From Aedes albopictus (taxonomy: Eukaryota; Arthropoda; Insecta; Diptera; Culicidae), in assembly GCF_035046485.1 (NCBI RefSeq), contig NC_085138.1, positions 290,142,256 through 290,206,255 of the forward strand: a stretch of DNA of 64,000 nt. Reading direction: 5' to 3'. The notes below the pieces were generated by a model, which made no database searches, was not told where the DNA came from, and was given only the letters and a program-made list of their open reading frames with translations. The position numbers and the translations under genes were made by a program. Positions 44,624 to 56,904 of this stretch are shown piece after piece. Each line of letters begins with the position of its first letter. Within the stretch, counting starts at the first letter, position 1.

Positions 44624-44830
44624 AGTGTGATTTGCATCCAAAGTGAAGAGGCCGCTTTTTTTTTTTCATTCGGACCGGCCGCGTCGTCGTCGTCACCGAT
44701 TTGATTGTGCTTATCTACGGGGCGGTTTAGTGTGATTTGCCTCCAAAGTGAAGAGGCCGCTTTTTTTTTTTTCATTCGAACCGGAGGCGTCGTCGTCGTC
44801 AATTTGAATGTACACATCGTCGTACCCTTG
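44624..44830 (+). repeat. Tandem duplication, 105-bp period
   Basis: AGTGTGATTTGCATCCAAAG, GTGAAGAGGCCGC, a run of T, CATTCGGACCGG and GCGTCGTCGTCGTC all occur twice (starts at 44624 and 44729) with few differences, so it is fairly recent. Confidence 0.88.
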
Positions 44831-45111
44831 TATAGTTGTAACGGTTCATAATAATTACTGCTAAAGGATGTATAAAATTCTGCTCTGGTTTTTGTGTATT
44901 TATCTAACAAATATTGAAAAGTTCGTCACGTCATGTGTCGGCGCTAGTTTCCAATGCACATTCAGTTGATAATAAATATCTTTCTTTCATTTTTTGCATT
45001 TACACAAAAATTTGAATGGTTCGTCATCTTCGGTGTCGACATCTGTAATATTTTAGTCAAAATGAATAAATGTTTTGACTCAAGTAAAGGTTGCATGAAT
45101 CATCACTTACC

Positions 45112-45440
45112 AAAGTGAATCCAAATCATGTGACTCTCCCCCTCCCCACTAACAAAAACTTCTTCCCGTGACAGTCGTGGAGAAAATGAGGTGATCGCGG
45201 TCTCTAGTAGCAACGTACGTCACACTAACATTCCTTTCCTTCCTCGATGACCGTAAGGACGTGGCCGGCGCCGTTATTGACTAATAAAGTCTGGAATTCT
45301 CGAACTGTGCACATTGAGAGCGGTAGTTAATCCGAAGCCCCATTTGTTGGTTCCTTGTGCAATTTCGATTGTTCTGGTCAATCACGGAGTAGCAACTACG
45401 AATTGTACGGTCATCTATGCTCATGCTCATGCTCATCACA
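45112..45440 (+). mobile_element. Short retroposon, copy C, tail ATGCTC
   Basis: AAGTGAATCCAAATC, then CGTAAGGACGTGGCCGGCGC, GTTATTGACTAATAAAG and TCAATCACGGAGTAGCAAC align with copies A and B. The 3' tail is (ATGCTC)3 in place of (CTAAG)n. TCATCAC beside both ends could be the target duplication. Confidence 0.62.
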
Positions 45441-45530
45441 GGGCAGCATCCACGTAAATATCGGATGAAATACCAAACAAAAATTAATGTTGTGGAAATA
45501 CTTGTCAATGTCAATGTCAACAAGAATTTA

Positions 45531-46372
45531 GGGGCTGTTTAGAAAGTACGTAGACCAAATTTCGGCCATCTGAGAGCCTTTCTCCCCTTACCAAGAAACA
45601 ATAATGGTCTGAAGTATGTTTTTTTTTTTCAACCTCTTCAATCAGTCTTATATTGATTGCTGAATATCAAGTAAAATAGAACATTACTCATCTGTTTAAC
45701 CAGCTTTAAAACATAAACTAACATATAAAATTAATCATGTGTTGCTCAACCTTTATACAAATATTTTTTAACCGCTGACCCAAGCAAATTTTCGTGAAGT
45801 CCACATTGCTCCTTCAGCCTAAGTACGGGCTTAGTTCGACTTATGTTATTGATGATTCAGACACAACAGCTAATGCTCTCGGTTTCGTGGATATGTGTAC
45901 AATTGTGTGTAGTGTAGGTGCTAAGGTGAGTAACTATAAATCAGGAGCTCCGAGTTCAATTCCCAGTTTTCCGTGGATTAATTCAAACATTACTAAACAT
46001 CTCTACTAGAAATAGAGAGCAGCAAATGGTAAAAATAGGCTTACGAAAGCTTTTTTTTTATTTTTACAAAATAAATAAATTTAATCTATTACTGGTTAAC
46101 CACATACTAACCCTTTAAACAGCCTATCAGTGAACCTCAAATCAGCCAAAGGTTGAATAAAATCACCAATATTAGATGTTTAGGAGCTGAGCTTCTCATG
46201 CTCAGCTTTTGTTCCAATGTAGGCTGCTTTAAAATATTTGGGAAAACGTTTATATTGCATTAAATTGTTACCTGGGTTTGTAGACTTCATCTACTAAAAA
46301 AAATTTGTATGGGGTACAGACTTTGGCCAGACCCCCTCCCTCTAAAAGCTTATGTGGTTTATGAATAGCCCC
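45531..46372. mobile_element. 842-bp relative of the GGGGCTGTCC MITEs
   Basis: The left end GGGGCTGTTTAGAAAGTACG and right end GGGGCTATTCATAAACCACA (inverse) are flanked by a 3-bp duplication TTA (45528-45530, 46373-46375). The interior is AT-rich without a transposase. It also has a TTGTATGGGGTACAG motif near the right end. Confidence 0.68.
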
Positions 46373-46375
46373 TTA

Positions 46376-47056
46376 ATTAATGCACATATCTTTATCTTGT
46401 GGAAAATATCAGGGAAACCTGCAACTTCGGACTAAGCAAATGTTAGGACGTTGACGTCGTCCACTCGTGTCGCATTGGGTATCATGCAAACAACTGCGAC
46501 GAACAAATTGAGCGAGTTAACGCGATCATGCGCCACAAGCGACTATTAATTAACATATTTATCACGATTGGAAGTGTCAATGGTGTTGGCTGCTGGCGTG
46601 AAGCTACACTTTATTACAACAGTAGAACCAGCAACCATAACCATATCCGGATCGCGTTACTGTCGTTTGAGCTGCCGGAAACTGTTTAGAAGTGTTATGC
46701 CTTAGAGTATTAGTATATTTTGAAAAAGCTCAAGAAACCAACGCATCTACAATGTAAAGTTCACATAAATACCTGTTGAATGTCTTATTCCGAAAACCAT
46801 AGAGTCCATCCACCATCAATTAAAAGCAACTTTCGCACGCTTCACACGCTCACACCAACCGTTTCTAATGCAGCTTGATCCCATCATTAAACACTCATTT
46901 CTCATTGGTCGAATCCAATTTTTCCGCATCAGCGCCTCCAGCCAATAAATCCACACCGTTCCACCATTCAGCAGCAGCACCACCACCGTCGCGCTGTTTG
47001 GATCTCTTTCGTTCGAGTTTTCCACGCTCTAACGCCTTCGCAGAGCTAACAACAAG
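46376..47056. other. No recognisable gene
   Basis: Low-copy interval. 46800-47040 has moderate G+C and CACCACC runs. A minus-strand frame here has no recognised homology. Confidence 0.35.
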
Positions 47057-47058
47057 TA

Positions 47059-47845
47059 CCGTAATCCGGGGTCAAATTGATGACTTTAAAACAACTTTTG
47101 CGGATTACATCAGTGTCTGTTCAAATATTGCCAAAAGAATTTCTGTAAAACCACTACCCAGTGGATCTCCATGGAACCATGTGACAGAATTTTGTTCAAC
47201 AAATTTAAACTTTAAGTTAAACAATTTCAAATATCAAAATATTGGAAATGCCACTTTGGGGCGAAATTGATCATTATACAATTAAGCATCGGTTGGAAAG
47301 GAAAACTTCCTTCACCGCCTAATTTTGCTATTCTAAAACCGAATAACGCGTTTAAAATCTTACAAATAGTGAATTTATTACTTTAAATGCAAAAATAAAT
47401 TTTGAAATTTCCGCCTTAAACGCCTAAATGTAGGCAATTTTATTAAAAATAAGTGATTTCTATCGCAAAAAATGACTATTTCTTCATAAAATGAACTTTT
47501 TATAACTATTTCATTTTCTGATTAGCTGCATTACATCTCTGCCAAGGCTCCACAAAAATGTTAAAACAGAGAATTCATGGGAAATCCTATTAGCAATTGA
47601 TTGTTTAGCAGCAATGCTTTCAGCTGAATGAGAAATACATTGCAAATTCCTTGAAAAAAAATAAGGCAAAACTAACTTTTTTCTAAAAAAATTAAAAGTC
47701 TACACTCATCTCTAGACATCCACGAATCAGATGACGTAAAAAGTTTAAGATAATTACGACGCTTAAGAGGTCATAGTATGGAATTACAATGTAGTACCCG
47801 AGTGATCAATTTCACCCCGCTGATCAATTTGACCCCGGTTTACGG
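47059..47845. mobile_element. 787-bp element, CCGTAATCCGGGGTCAAATT ends, TA target
   Basis: The left end CCGTAATCCGGGGTCAAATT and right end CCGTAAACCGGGGTCAAATT (inverse) are flanked by TA (47057-47058, 47846-47847), fitting Tc1/mariner-type target choice. AT-rich interior, no transposase. A related element lies at 56905-57895. Confidence 0.75.
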
Positions 47846-47847
47846 TA

Positions 47848-49130
47848 GTGTGTTCCTTGCTGGCAGCAGCCGCAGATTGAGTGCTAATTCGTGAGGCGGA
47901 GTTTTCTCAGCGCAAGCGGAGGCTAGGCGTGAACGGTCGACCAATGGATGGTTGGTTGGTATCAGTGCGCAACTCAGCGATGCGTGTCGGATACGTATCA
48001 CTGGTAGCTGAACCAGTATATTTGCCCCCGCAGGGGATTTCGTGTGGTCGGCCTGTCTAAGCCTGCCGGCCGACATCGAAGGGACGCAGTCAAAAGGTGA
48101 TTCACGCGCATGGTGCTGAATAATATGATTTTAATTCTCACGAAACTCGGTCGCCCTCGCCCCTCGTGGTACCCAGTGTGCGAAAAGTGGCACTTGTTGA
48201 AGCCATTAAATTGCAATTTACGGCAAACACTTTGTGTACATTGTTGATGGTCCATCCGCTGCGGCTGGAGACGTACGTAATCGACTGCGCGCGCGTTGTT
48301 TTGCAACTTTGTGGGACTTAACCTAAATATTTTAATTCAGGTATCGAGTGGTCGGTCAGCCCAGAAGGTTCTTGGGAGGATTGATCGCCGGAGGCAGTCC
48401 AGCCAGCCGCGCGCATTCGCTTAGATTAAAGGTCCTCCGCAGGTGCATTTGAAAGCAATTTTATGACCGCGCTAAAAATGACACATTCTCGGAGTTCCTC
48501 GGTGCGAATGTTTTATAACCGTTGCCGTCGTAGTCGTCACTCGGAACGGTCATAAATTTTGAGCGCAGTGATATACGACGCGACAAGCCTAGTGCGACAA
48601 TAAACGCCACCAGTCAGTCAGTGAGATTCTTCGCGGAGCGTTTGTGCCGCCGTTACCTAGACACATGACCTACCTAAGTACCTACTCGTTTAAGTGACTG
48701 GGGATCGATGTATGAGATTCGAGAGGTAGGGAGCTGGTTCCATCGAGCTGCAACAATGCAACCTGTCATAGTCGATTGTTCAGCGAGACACATTTATAGG
48801 CCAACGACGACGGCGGCGCTTCTTACAATCGATTGATGTCTCTGTGCGCAGCTGTATCGTAAACAAACTCTGAACAAATGAGATAACCGACAATGGGCTA
48901 AATACTGAGGAGATTGAGTCACAGAGGCGTCACTAATATTTTGTTTTTGCCAGATTTCATTTGCAGAGAAACGAGGACATCTAGCTCAGAAAATTTGAAT
49001 TTTATCACTTTGACCACAGTGGGGTCTTAAGTGTCTACAGGAGCATTTTTTGTTTTTGCGTCTCTAATCTGCTCAACAAACACCTGAACGGTTCAGACCC
49101 AAGTAGTTTGAAGTTGGGGGTCGACTCGTA
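47848..49130. other. Low-copy, G+C-richer interval; no supported gene
   Basis: 48050-48850 lacks recognised repeats and is CpG-rich. TTATAA at 48511 lies about 26 bp before TCACTC, and CCAGTCAGTCAGTGAG lies at 48608. Either could be part of an insect core promoter, but this is weak pattern matching. No exon recognised. Confidence 0.35.
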
Positions 49131-49590
49131 TAGGCGAAGTAGAAGACTGGACTACACCTTCGACCACTAAATACATTTCCGCTGCCGCTAAACCTTACGT
49201 CTCTTTGTGACTACCAAGAGGGCATTGCTTCGAAGAGGAGTTAATGCACATCGCACCCTCAAGGTAAACTACTTAACCTAGTAACAAACATCATGCTGAT
49301 CCTTTGACACTCTTCTTGTCCTTGGAAAGCAGGCAGGGTCAACCACCTCGTCTTCGCCCAACTGTTCTGCAAAGTTCAAGAACTGATACTGCGTGCACCG
49401 CGATCCGAACTCCTAAAGGCTAATGCCGTATCAGCCAGCACCAGAAGGAGTTGTTGAAAATCGGACCTTCAACTGCCCCAAAATTTCCGGGGTACCCTTG
49501 GCAACCACGGGGTTGGATCCAACCCAGTAGACCGATGCCATGACAGCAACGCTAACAGGATGTTCTCTCCGCGGCCACTTAATCACTATG
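49131..49590 (+). repeat. Dispersed repeat matching 18990-19500
   Basis: ACCAAGAGGGCATTGC, GTATCAGCCAGCACCAG and AACCCAGTAGACCGATGCCA match that block in the same orientation. Here it lies against the 3' end of the minus-strand R1-type LINE. Confidence 0.52.
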
Positions 49591-49599
49591 AGGGTCGAT

Positions 49600-52500
49600 T
49601 TTGATCGCAGGGCACTGGTATGACTAGCCATTCTTGGAGTGGGTGATAGCCATTGAAACGGAATTCCCGCCATACTCATCCCTACACATCCTCTGGACAA
49701 AATTATCCGGAGTTATGTCCTCTCCACATGTGAGAGGTATGCGATCAGGCATTGTGCGAAAACGCGGGCACACGAACAAAACGTGTTCTGCCGTTTCCTC
49801 CAAACCAGCACAAACCGGACATTCGGGAAAACCCGCTTGACCGAAACGGCGTAGATACTATCGGAAGCAACCGTGGTCCGAAAGGACCTGGGTCATGTGG
49901 AATGTTACTTCCCAAACTATCTACCCTCGGGAACAACCTGTGGGTCCACTTTCCTTATTTATGCCACAATAGTTCAGCCTATTGGACGCAGTGGCTTAAT
50001 TTCCCCAACAGGGAAGGAAAAAAAATCTACCCTCGGGAACAACCTGTGGGTCCACTTTCCTTTGGTGTCTCACGCGCGCCACCTTTTGACCATGGACGCC
50101 ATCCTGGCAGTCCTGCGTATGCCTCTTGTACTATACCAGTGATGACGCAGAGCGCGCACTTCGCGCAGTGCCCCAAGCCGGGCCGCTAAAACTTAGTATG
50201 GACGAGGCGGCACTATCCAAAAGCTTGCGCTTGCTGGCTTACACCGCAAAGCTATTGAACATCATCCAGGACAGTGCCACTATAGCTGTGGAGGCTCTTT
50301 TACAGGCGTAATCAACGTGGCTACCGAAGGTGAGCTTATCGTCGATCATCACGCCCAAGTGTTTGACGGAGCGCTTCGAAGTGATAGTGCAATCGCCTAC
50401 ACTGATCACCGCTTGCTGCTCCGACTTCCGTTGTTCACAACCATCACCTCAGTTTTGTGGTGAGCCAACTTCAGTTTCCTGGACCTCATCCACGCATCCA
50501 CAACCCCGATCGAGTGGGTGGTAGTCAACTCCACTTCTTTAATCGACTCACCATAGACTTCAAGTGTAATGTCGGCTGCAAAATCGACAATTTTCAATCC
50601 CTCCGGGAACTCCAACTTCAACACCTCGTCGTACAAGACATTCTATAACACCGGACCCAGGATGGAACCTTGAGGGACTCCTGAGGTTATGTGAAAATAC
50701 ATCCGACCCACCTTTTCGTCGTAAGCTACTCGATTCTGGATGTTACTTCCGAGAATCTTCCCCAGACGCAAGAACGCATTGGGAATAGCCGCTCAACTGG
50801 CGCTATTGAACGTGTTCCTTACATCCAGAGTCACTACTGCGCAGTAGCGATTCCCCCTTCTCTTACGCTCGAGTGCTTTACCGGCGGTTTTTGTAACCTA
50901 CATAATAGCGATGATAGTACAGGCTACTCGAGAGACTATTTACACTCTCGGTGTGCCTCACCATTCTATTGAGGATGATCTTTTCGAGCACCTACCCCGC
51001 CGTGTCGATCAAGCCCATTGGTCTATATTAGAGATGGGCAATCAGATCCGGATCCGTTGAAAAGATCCGGATCCGTGCAGTGAGTGAGCGAACCGTGGTT
51101 CTTTTCCAGAGAGAGCCGGATCACCGGAATCACCCGTCCGCGTGCCTCTGAACGAAAGACCCGAGAAAAGAACCGTTCGTTTCTCTTTGAATCGCTCTCT
51201 GGATTGCTTGCAGCTCATTCTCTCAGACACAGCACACGACACTCATTCTCGCGTTTTTGGGCGTGTTTGGGTCGTTCGTGTCAGACCCAGGACAGTCGGA
51301 TTTGCGCTCTCCCGATTGAGCATCGTGTGCGTTGTTAGCGGACCGCATGCGTGAATTCTTCGGTACCAGCCAAAGTGGACGCGCAACGCGGCGCGGAAAT
51401 TTGCATGCAAAGGAATAACAATCAATAATAAGGAGCTATCAAATCGTATGGGAAATCCGCGTCGCGTCGCGTAACGCGTCCTCTCTGGCCGTATCATTCA
51501 TGAGTGAGCCGCAGATCCGTTCAGAAGATCCGGTTCACTAGAGTGATTGATCCGACTCGGTTCCGACCACTGAAGTGAGCCGTTTTGCCCACCTCTAGTC
51601 TATATGCCGACGGGTCTCCGAGTGGTTTCCCGTTTACTTTGGTGACCACAGAGCCCGGACCACGGAGTCCAACTGCTGGACGGGGTATTAACCAGTCGTC
51701 CATATCATCGCCGTTTTTCTGAACCCATCTAAGAACCAATTACCATTGCCGGCGGGTACTCGGTATGGGTCCGCTATGATGGCGATATCCGTACTCCACT
51801 CAAAAACCGCTTGACAAAACAGTTGCTGAACTGCGTCACAGTGGTTCAGGTTCAGCTGCACTGTGATTTGTTCACTGCGGCTTTCTTGAAGGCTTGGCAC
51901 CTTGGACACCCCGTTGGATGCCTGTTGTTCACGGATTTCCCGGTACAAATCAGACAAATGGGTGGACTCGTGCAGCCTTGTGCCTTATGGCCTTCGGCGC
52001 CGCATCTCCTACACAGTTTACTTCTGTCAGGGTCTTTGCAATCCCATGAATTGTGTCCTGGTTTCAGACACCTGAAAAAAACCTCCTTTGGCTCGTGGAA
52101 AGTCAGTTGACATACTAACCAGGCAACTATGAGCTTCCCTAGTTTACCGGACTTGTTAACGTCCGCTATATGTAGCTGTACCAAGGCCACCTGTGTCCTT
52201 GCCGGGCTCTTCCGTAGCCTAACGCCTGCGGTGTCCACCTGCACCTCGCACTATTGCGCAGTGCCGTGACGAGCTCTTCTACGTCTTTAGAGTCGCCTCC
52301 GCTGCAAGAGCACTCATCTTGAGCCCCTTCGCCAAGGACCTCTTCCGTCAGACTTTTGTAGGCGGCGCCCTTGCCCTCCTTGTCGCGCTTGAGCTTGAGG
52401 GTCATTTCACCTGTACGAGTACGTCTAATACTGCGCACGTCCGCTCCCAGATCCACGAACTTGGCGTCGCTTCGCATCGCCTTCAAGACATCTGAGTACT

Positions 52501-53290
52501 GTTGGGTTGCAATGACAAGCGCGTCGCTCTTCTCGCGTTTGACACCTACCTTCATACGTCTCCTGGAGCTAGTGTCCAAACGCTCCTGCACATCTAGCGG
52601 TTTCTTCTTCTCCCTCTTCCGTTCAACTCTAGTCCAAAGGGGGGTCCGTCCCCTGATCCGCCCTACATTGTGATTGCTGGGGGCCTTACAATGGGCGCAG
52701 CCCCCTGTTCCCTTCCATCCGGGACGGGCCAGACTTTTCAGGCTCATTTTTCCCAGCTATCCGGGACACCTGGCTGTGGTTAGAATCTTCCTAGCCTTGC
52801 GGGCACCGCCAAACAGCTCCTCACCTGCTTCTGCGAGTGCTTATCACGAGCAATCGCATCCGCCACACCATTTGGACTTCCAGCGAAAGCGAAGGTCACC
52901 TAGTAGGAGATTTGACTTCGTAACCTTTACTTTAACCGGTTCTGCCGCTGCTGCAGTCCTCACGAGTCTCACGTGATCTTGCTTGGCATCGTCTATCGAC
53001 TTTACGAAGTCGCAACAGGGTGGACGCAAAGTCGATGATCTTGCCAAGCTGCTGCTTGGCCACCTCGATCGTGGGCAGTCCTTCTCTCTTTTGGTTGATG
53101 GCCCTCATCAACAGCGCTCCATCCAGTATCTCCACCGGATGGCTTGCCGGGGAGTGGATCGGAACTTCTACGCTGGAGAAGCGTGCGCAGCTTCCCGCTC
53201 CTACTTCCTGCTTGATTTTGATTTTTGTTTGAACTTTTAATGATTAATCCCACTAGTTGCACGGAAAAAGAGGTCCACCACGCCAGAGCC
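49600..53290 (-). pseudogene. R1-type LINE relic, ORF1 plus deleted ORF2, minus strand
   Basis: Read on the minus strand. ORF1: MEILDGALLMRAINQKREGL (53135), MKVGVKREKSDALVI and GEMTLKLKRDKEGKG (about 52550-52380). Knuckles follow: FFRCLKPGHNSWDC (first Cys lost), CRRCGAEGHKAQGC (intact) and a third ending CPRC (about 52060-51890). Endonuclease start: QLNLNHCDAVQQLFCQAV (about 51860). It then jumps from VVTKVNG straight to GDPSAYRPMGLIDTA of the reverse transcriptase, so most of the endonuclease is deleted. SGVPQGSILGPVL (about 50670) and DFAADITLEVYGE (altered FADD box, about 50570) follow, and CPVCAGLEETAEHVLFVCPR (about 49810) is the C-terminal zinc finger. Many shifts and stops. Confidence 0.8.
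51029..51597. mobile_element. 569-bp hAT-type MITE
   Basis: The ends TAGAGATGGGCAA and TTTGCCCACCTCTA are inverse copies typical of hAT elements. A perfect 8-bp duplication GTCTATAT flanks it (51021-51028, 51598-51605). Removing it restores LINE coding sequence for GDPSAYRPMGLID. Subterminal GATCCGGATCCG-type motifs repeat near both ends. No transposase. Confidence 0.92.
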
Positions 53291-53299
53291 CTGCATTAA

Positions 53300-53460
53300 C
53301 GCTGTAAAAAAACAAAATACTGTGGGGGTGCCCAGGTACCCCACAGGCTCCGTTAACGTTCGAGAATCATTTTCACCCCCTCGATCACTCATTCCCCGGC
53401 GCGGGTCGCCTGACACCTTGAATTGGGATTAGTACTTAATCCCATTCTTAGCCAGCGACT
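53300..53460 (-). repeat. Repeat upstream of R1-type ORF1 (probable 5' UTR)
   Basis: GGCTCCGTTAACGTTCGAG and GGGTCGCCTGACACCTTGAA match 38990-39110. At this site it directly precedes ORF1 of the minus-strand LINE. Confidence 0.5.
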
Positions 53461-56419
53461 AGGCACAGGTCTAGGTGATACCATGGGTGCCCAGCACAGG
53501 TCGGAATGTAAGTTGTAGGTAGTATTCCCACACTCTGTCAAAGCAGTCATCAAGTTCCCAAATACCTGAGTACCAAATAACAAACTCCAAGTGCCCCATA
53601 AAATCACCCGGAACTTGTTTGGTGTGGGTGGTCGTTGCATTTCCCTCTGGTCATTAGCACCCGCTAACTTTCCGTTGATTATCCTGTCGCACAGGTATCA
53701 CACGCAGGTAATTTGACACTTTGATCCCGAAACACGAAGCGATGCGACCGACAACCAACGGTGGTCATTAATAGCGTTCATCAAAATTAAAAAGGAATAA
53801 ACCGGGCACTGCACTTGCATAACCGCTTTTAGATGGATACCAGCCGCCAGTCAGTGGAGGAAGAGCGTGACTCCTTAATGCGTTTCCCAGCAGAGACAAC
53901 AACGGCAATAAAACAGCTCAAAATCGGGAGAACAGGTTCAGGCCCACTGACCGAGCGATGCTTTGCGTAAAATTCGCATTCAGAGTAATTTAAAAGCAAT
54001 TTGCTGATTTTATGTTCATAATTAATTTAAATTTCTCTCGGACAAGATGCTTAAAACTGGAGTAAATTTTACGAGTTGTTTTTTGTTTTCGGTTGTAAAA
54101 GAAACGGACTCGTTTTGGGCATCGGGCACCACGCACTGCAAGGCTCGAACTGGTTTTTTTTGCTGAGCGATCCGGCCGAAATCAATCCATCGCAGTCCGC
54201 GCAAGTTCTGTCCCGATGGTCCCGTAATGGTCGTGTCTCGTGTTTTGAGGTGTAGTTTTTTCTTATGTTTTTTTTTTTGCGAATTCACCGCATATCACAA
54301 AAGAGACGAATTGTTCGACGCGCTGCGCGGTTTTGGCAGGACGTCAGGGTGAAACTTCCGGCAACCAACACCCAACCAGTCATCGGTAATTTCTTCTGCC
54401 ATGGTTTGGAATGTCGCTTGTCGATCTGGATTCCATCCCCCGTGGGCAGTCCGCATTGATGAGACCACAGGGGTCTATTTCGAGGAAAAGTCGAAAAAAG
54501 TGTATGCTTGAACTAAAATGTGTATAGTAAACTGATAAAACTTCAATAATTTCCAACATTCGGACAAGATGCTGGCTAATGCTCCTTAACCAAATGACAA
54601 AGCCCTACTGAGTCCTGTAAGCACCACAGGGAGGTTGCGGAAAGAGACATTACCACGTGGATGGAAAATACATGATTTGTGGTGGTAATTGTCATGCCAA
54701 GAACGATTGATCAGTGTAGGAAGATAGCAGAAAGTTGAAGCATTTGAGTTGCGAGAGCAATCATAAATAAAACGTTGGGATTGCCTTATCCAAAAAAGTT
54801 GTTGAATACGTGCCACGCAGATGAATCATGGCGTGGATCGTATCATATAGAAAGTATTTCTAGCAACGTGAATTCTTTGGTCCATTAATGGTTGCATCAT
54901 ACGAGCAATTATTGAACCCATAAATAATCGATGGAGTAAATCTATACAAAGAGAGGGGTTATATCTATGCTAATTGCGATTAGTGAAAAATGGTGCATAC
55001 AAGTTGTTTTCAGAAGTAACGATTTGAACCAACTATGAGCCAATAGTTTCTGTCACATTTCGGAATCTGAACCACTATGCCCGGGCTCCGGACTTAGCGG
55101 TCAGAGGTGCGGTCTCATTAATCACCTCCGGGAGAAGTTTTGGTGCGCATCTTTCGAACAGGATCTTCCTTTTTCGGCGTTGTTGTTGGACGAACGACCC
55201 CGTTGGTTGTTGGTCAGCCCTGCGCTGCGCGATGCACTACGCCTGGCTCGTGAGGACTTCATCGAAACAATCAGGCGACGTCGTTTTTCATCCAAATACT
55301 CCATAAATCAGGCTTATAATTAAATGCACAACTCGAGTGTGCGTGTGTGCGGCGAATGCTGCCCGCAGTGGAGGAAATAATCCCTTTTCCCAAAATATCA
55401 CTTAATCAGATTTTAAAGTACAAAGTACTTCAAGTCATTTTTTTTTTCGGGCGGGTATTAGCGAACAGCGCGCGTGAATAAATTCACGCTGCAGTTCTCA
55501 TTATCCATTGTGTGCCTGCGAGCGCGCAAATCTGCATACCTACCTACTTGTCCGAGACTCGAGAGCCTTTTCGGAGGACTCCTTTTAAGAAGCAGTATGT
55601 AAACCGGAGGAAAGAAAACTTCGAGGGCAAAAACCGGGAGATGCCAGCGCTGTTGAATGCGCTTTGTGCGCCGAGAGTTTCCTGTTTTGCTTTTGTTTCG
55701 CCCCGCACAGGCAACGAAGTGGCACAGCAGCACGGAGGACGCAGATCCGCAGGATCAACGAGCTCCGAGTTTTGTAACATTTTTGATGTGTCATCCTGTT
55801 CGATCATTAGTCAAAGTCGAACTCGTTTCTGTAATGAATAATAAGAGCTGTCCGATTTGTTCGTTTCTTGCTCGGGTTGTGACTCACACGTAGGCAGTGA
55901 GATTTAAGCCCTGGCTGTTGGCTTTGCCAAACTCTCGTCATCTTCGACATCGGACCAGATTGAAGGGAACCACCGTTTTGGGTTGATGCGATTTGTTCGC
56001 CTCTTGTTGACGGGTGGTGGCACACAAAAGCGTGAAGGAATCTGTCCTGAAATATACACACACAAGGCTGGACGACGGACCGGGAATTCTACGCCTTTTC
56101 GAAATGGATCCAGGTGACAGACAGAAGTGAACTCATTTATCATCGTATTAAGCGGGACTTGTAGGGTGTGAAAATTGTTTCCGAGTTTGAGGATTGACTT
56201 TTGATGTGAATTATACAAGTAGGCAGAATGAATCGATCCTTCTAAAAGTTGACAAGTTTCTAGCCGGAAGTGTTTTTGCAACCAAAAATAGTTTGGAGGC
56301 AGAAGCTTATACATTCATTAGAGCAAAAATGCTTATCTGACCAAAAGTGTTAAATTGGAGTAAAGGTTACTCATTCTCCGTTACAAACCACCGTAGTTTT
56401 GCGATCAGCATAAAATGAT
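53461..56419. other. Low-copy interval; no supported gene
   Basis: About 3 kb without recognised repeats. 54000-54450 and 55090-55900 are richer in G+C. Frames of 60-136 codons on both strands overlap one another and show no known domain. Possibly intron or regulatory DNA of a neighbouring gene. Confidence 0.4.
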
Positions 56420-56586
56420 CCCAAGCAGCACACATGTCACAAAGAAGTGTTGACAGCGCAGGTTTTTGGTTGCACAGGAGTTATCCAAAGTTTTTCTACC
56501 ATTGAGTTAGAATTACATGAATGTAGCTTTTGTACAACCAAAAACCTGCGCTGCACACTCTTTTTTGACATGTGTGCTGCTTAGGG
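56420..56586. mobile_element. 167-bp MITE, relative of the 16418 hairpin
   Basis: The CCCAAGCAGCACACATGTCA end and the AGCGCAGGTTTTTGGTTG block have inverse partners on the right. Arms are more diverged than at 16418 and the loop is longer. No clear duplication. Confidence 0.7.
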
Positions 56587-56649
56587 AGAGTTGTTGAATA
56601 TTCAATCAAGTGAATGGGTTGATCAGTATTCCAGTTAACGAATCAAAAA

Positions 56650-56831
56650 GGGGCTGTCCATAAACCACGTGGTCATTTTTTTGGGAATTTTCAAACCACA
56701 CCCCCCCCCCCCTTCCCCACCCCCCCCCCCCGCGTGGTCATTAGTCCATACAAAAATTTTTATTTGTCCATACAAAATGGTCATTGGCCGAACCCCCACC
56801 CCCAATGACCACGTGGTTTATGGACAGCCCC
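56650..56831 (-). mobile_element. 182-bp MITE, GGGGCTGTCC family, inverted copy
   Basis: Ends GGGGCTGTCCATAAACCACG on both sides. 3-bp duplication AAA (56647-56649, 56832-56834). The runs are C here, so the copy is inverted relative to 1998 and 16949. Two C-runs lie at 56701-56733. Confidence 0.87.
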
Positions 56832-56904
56832 AAAGTGCACAACTTAATCGTTTGGTGATTGCTCAACATCACATTTAAGACACAAGACATAATCAACAAT
56901 AGCA

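Noticed and set aside
45899..45975. Possible tRNA-like head with a GAGTTCAATTCCC B box
   Set aside because: The acceptor and anticodon arms do not pair convincingly, and one B-box match alone is not enough.
49752..50189. 145-codon plus-strand frame
   Set aside because: It is the antisense shadow of the LINE C-terminal zinc-finger region on the minus strand (CPVC...EHVLFVCPR).
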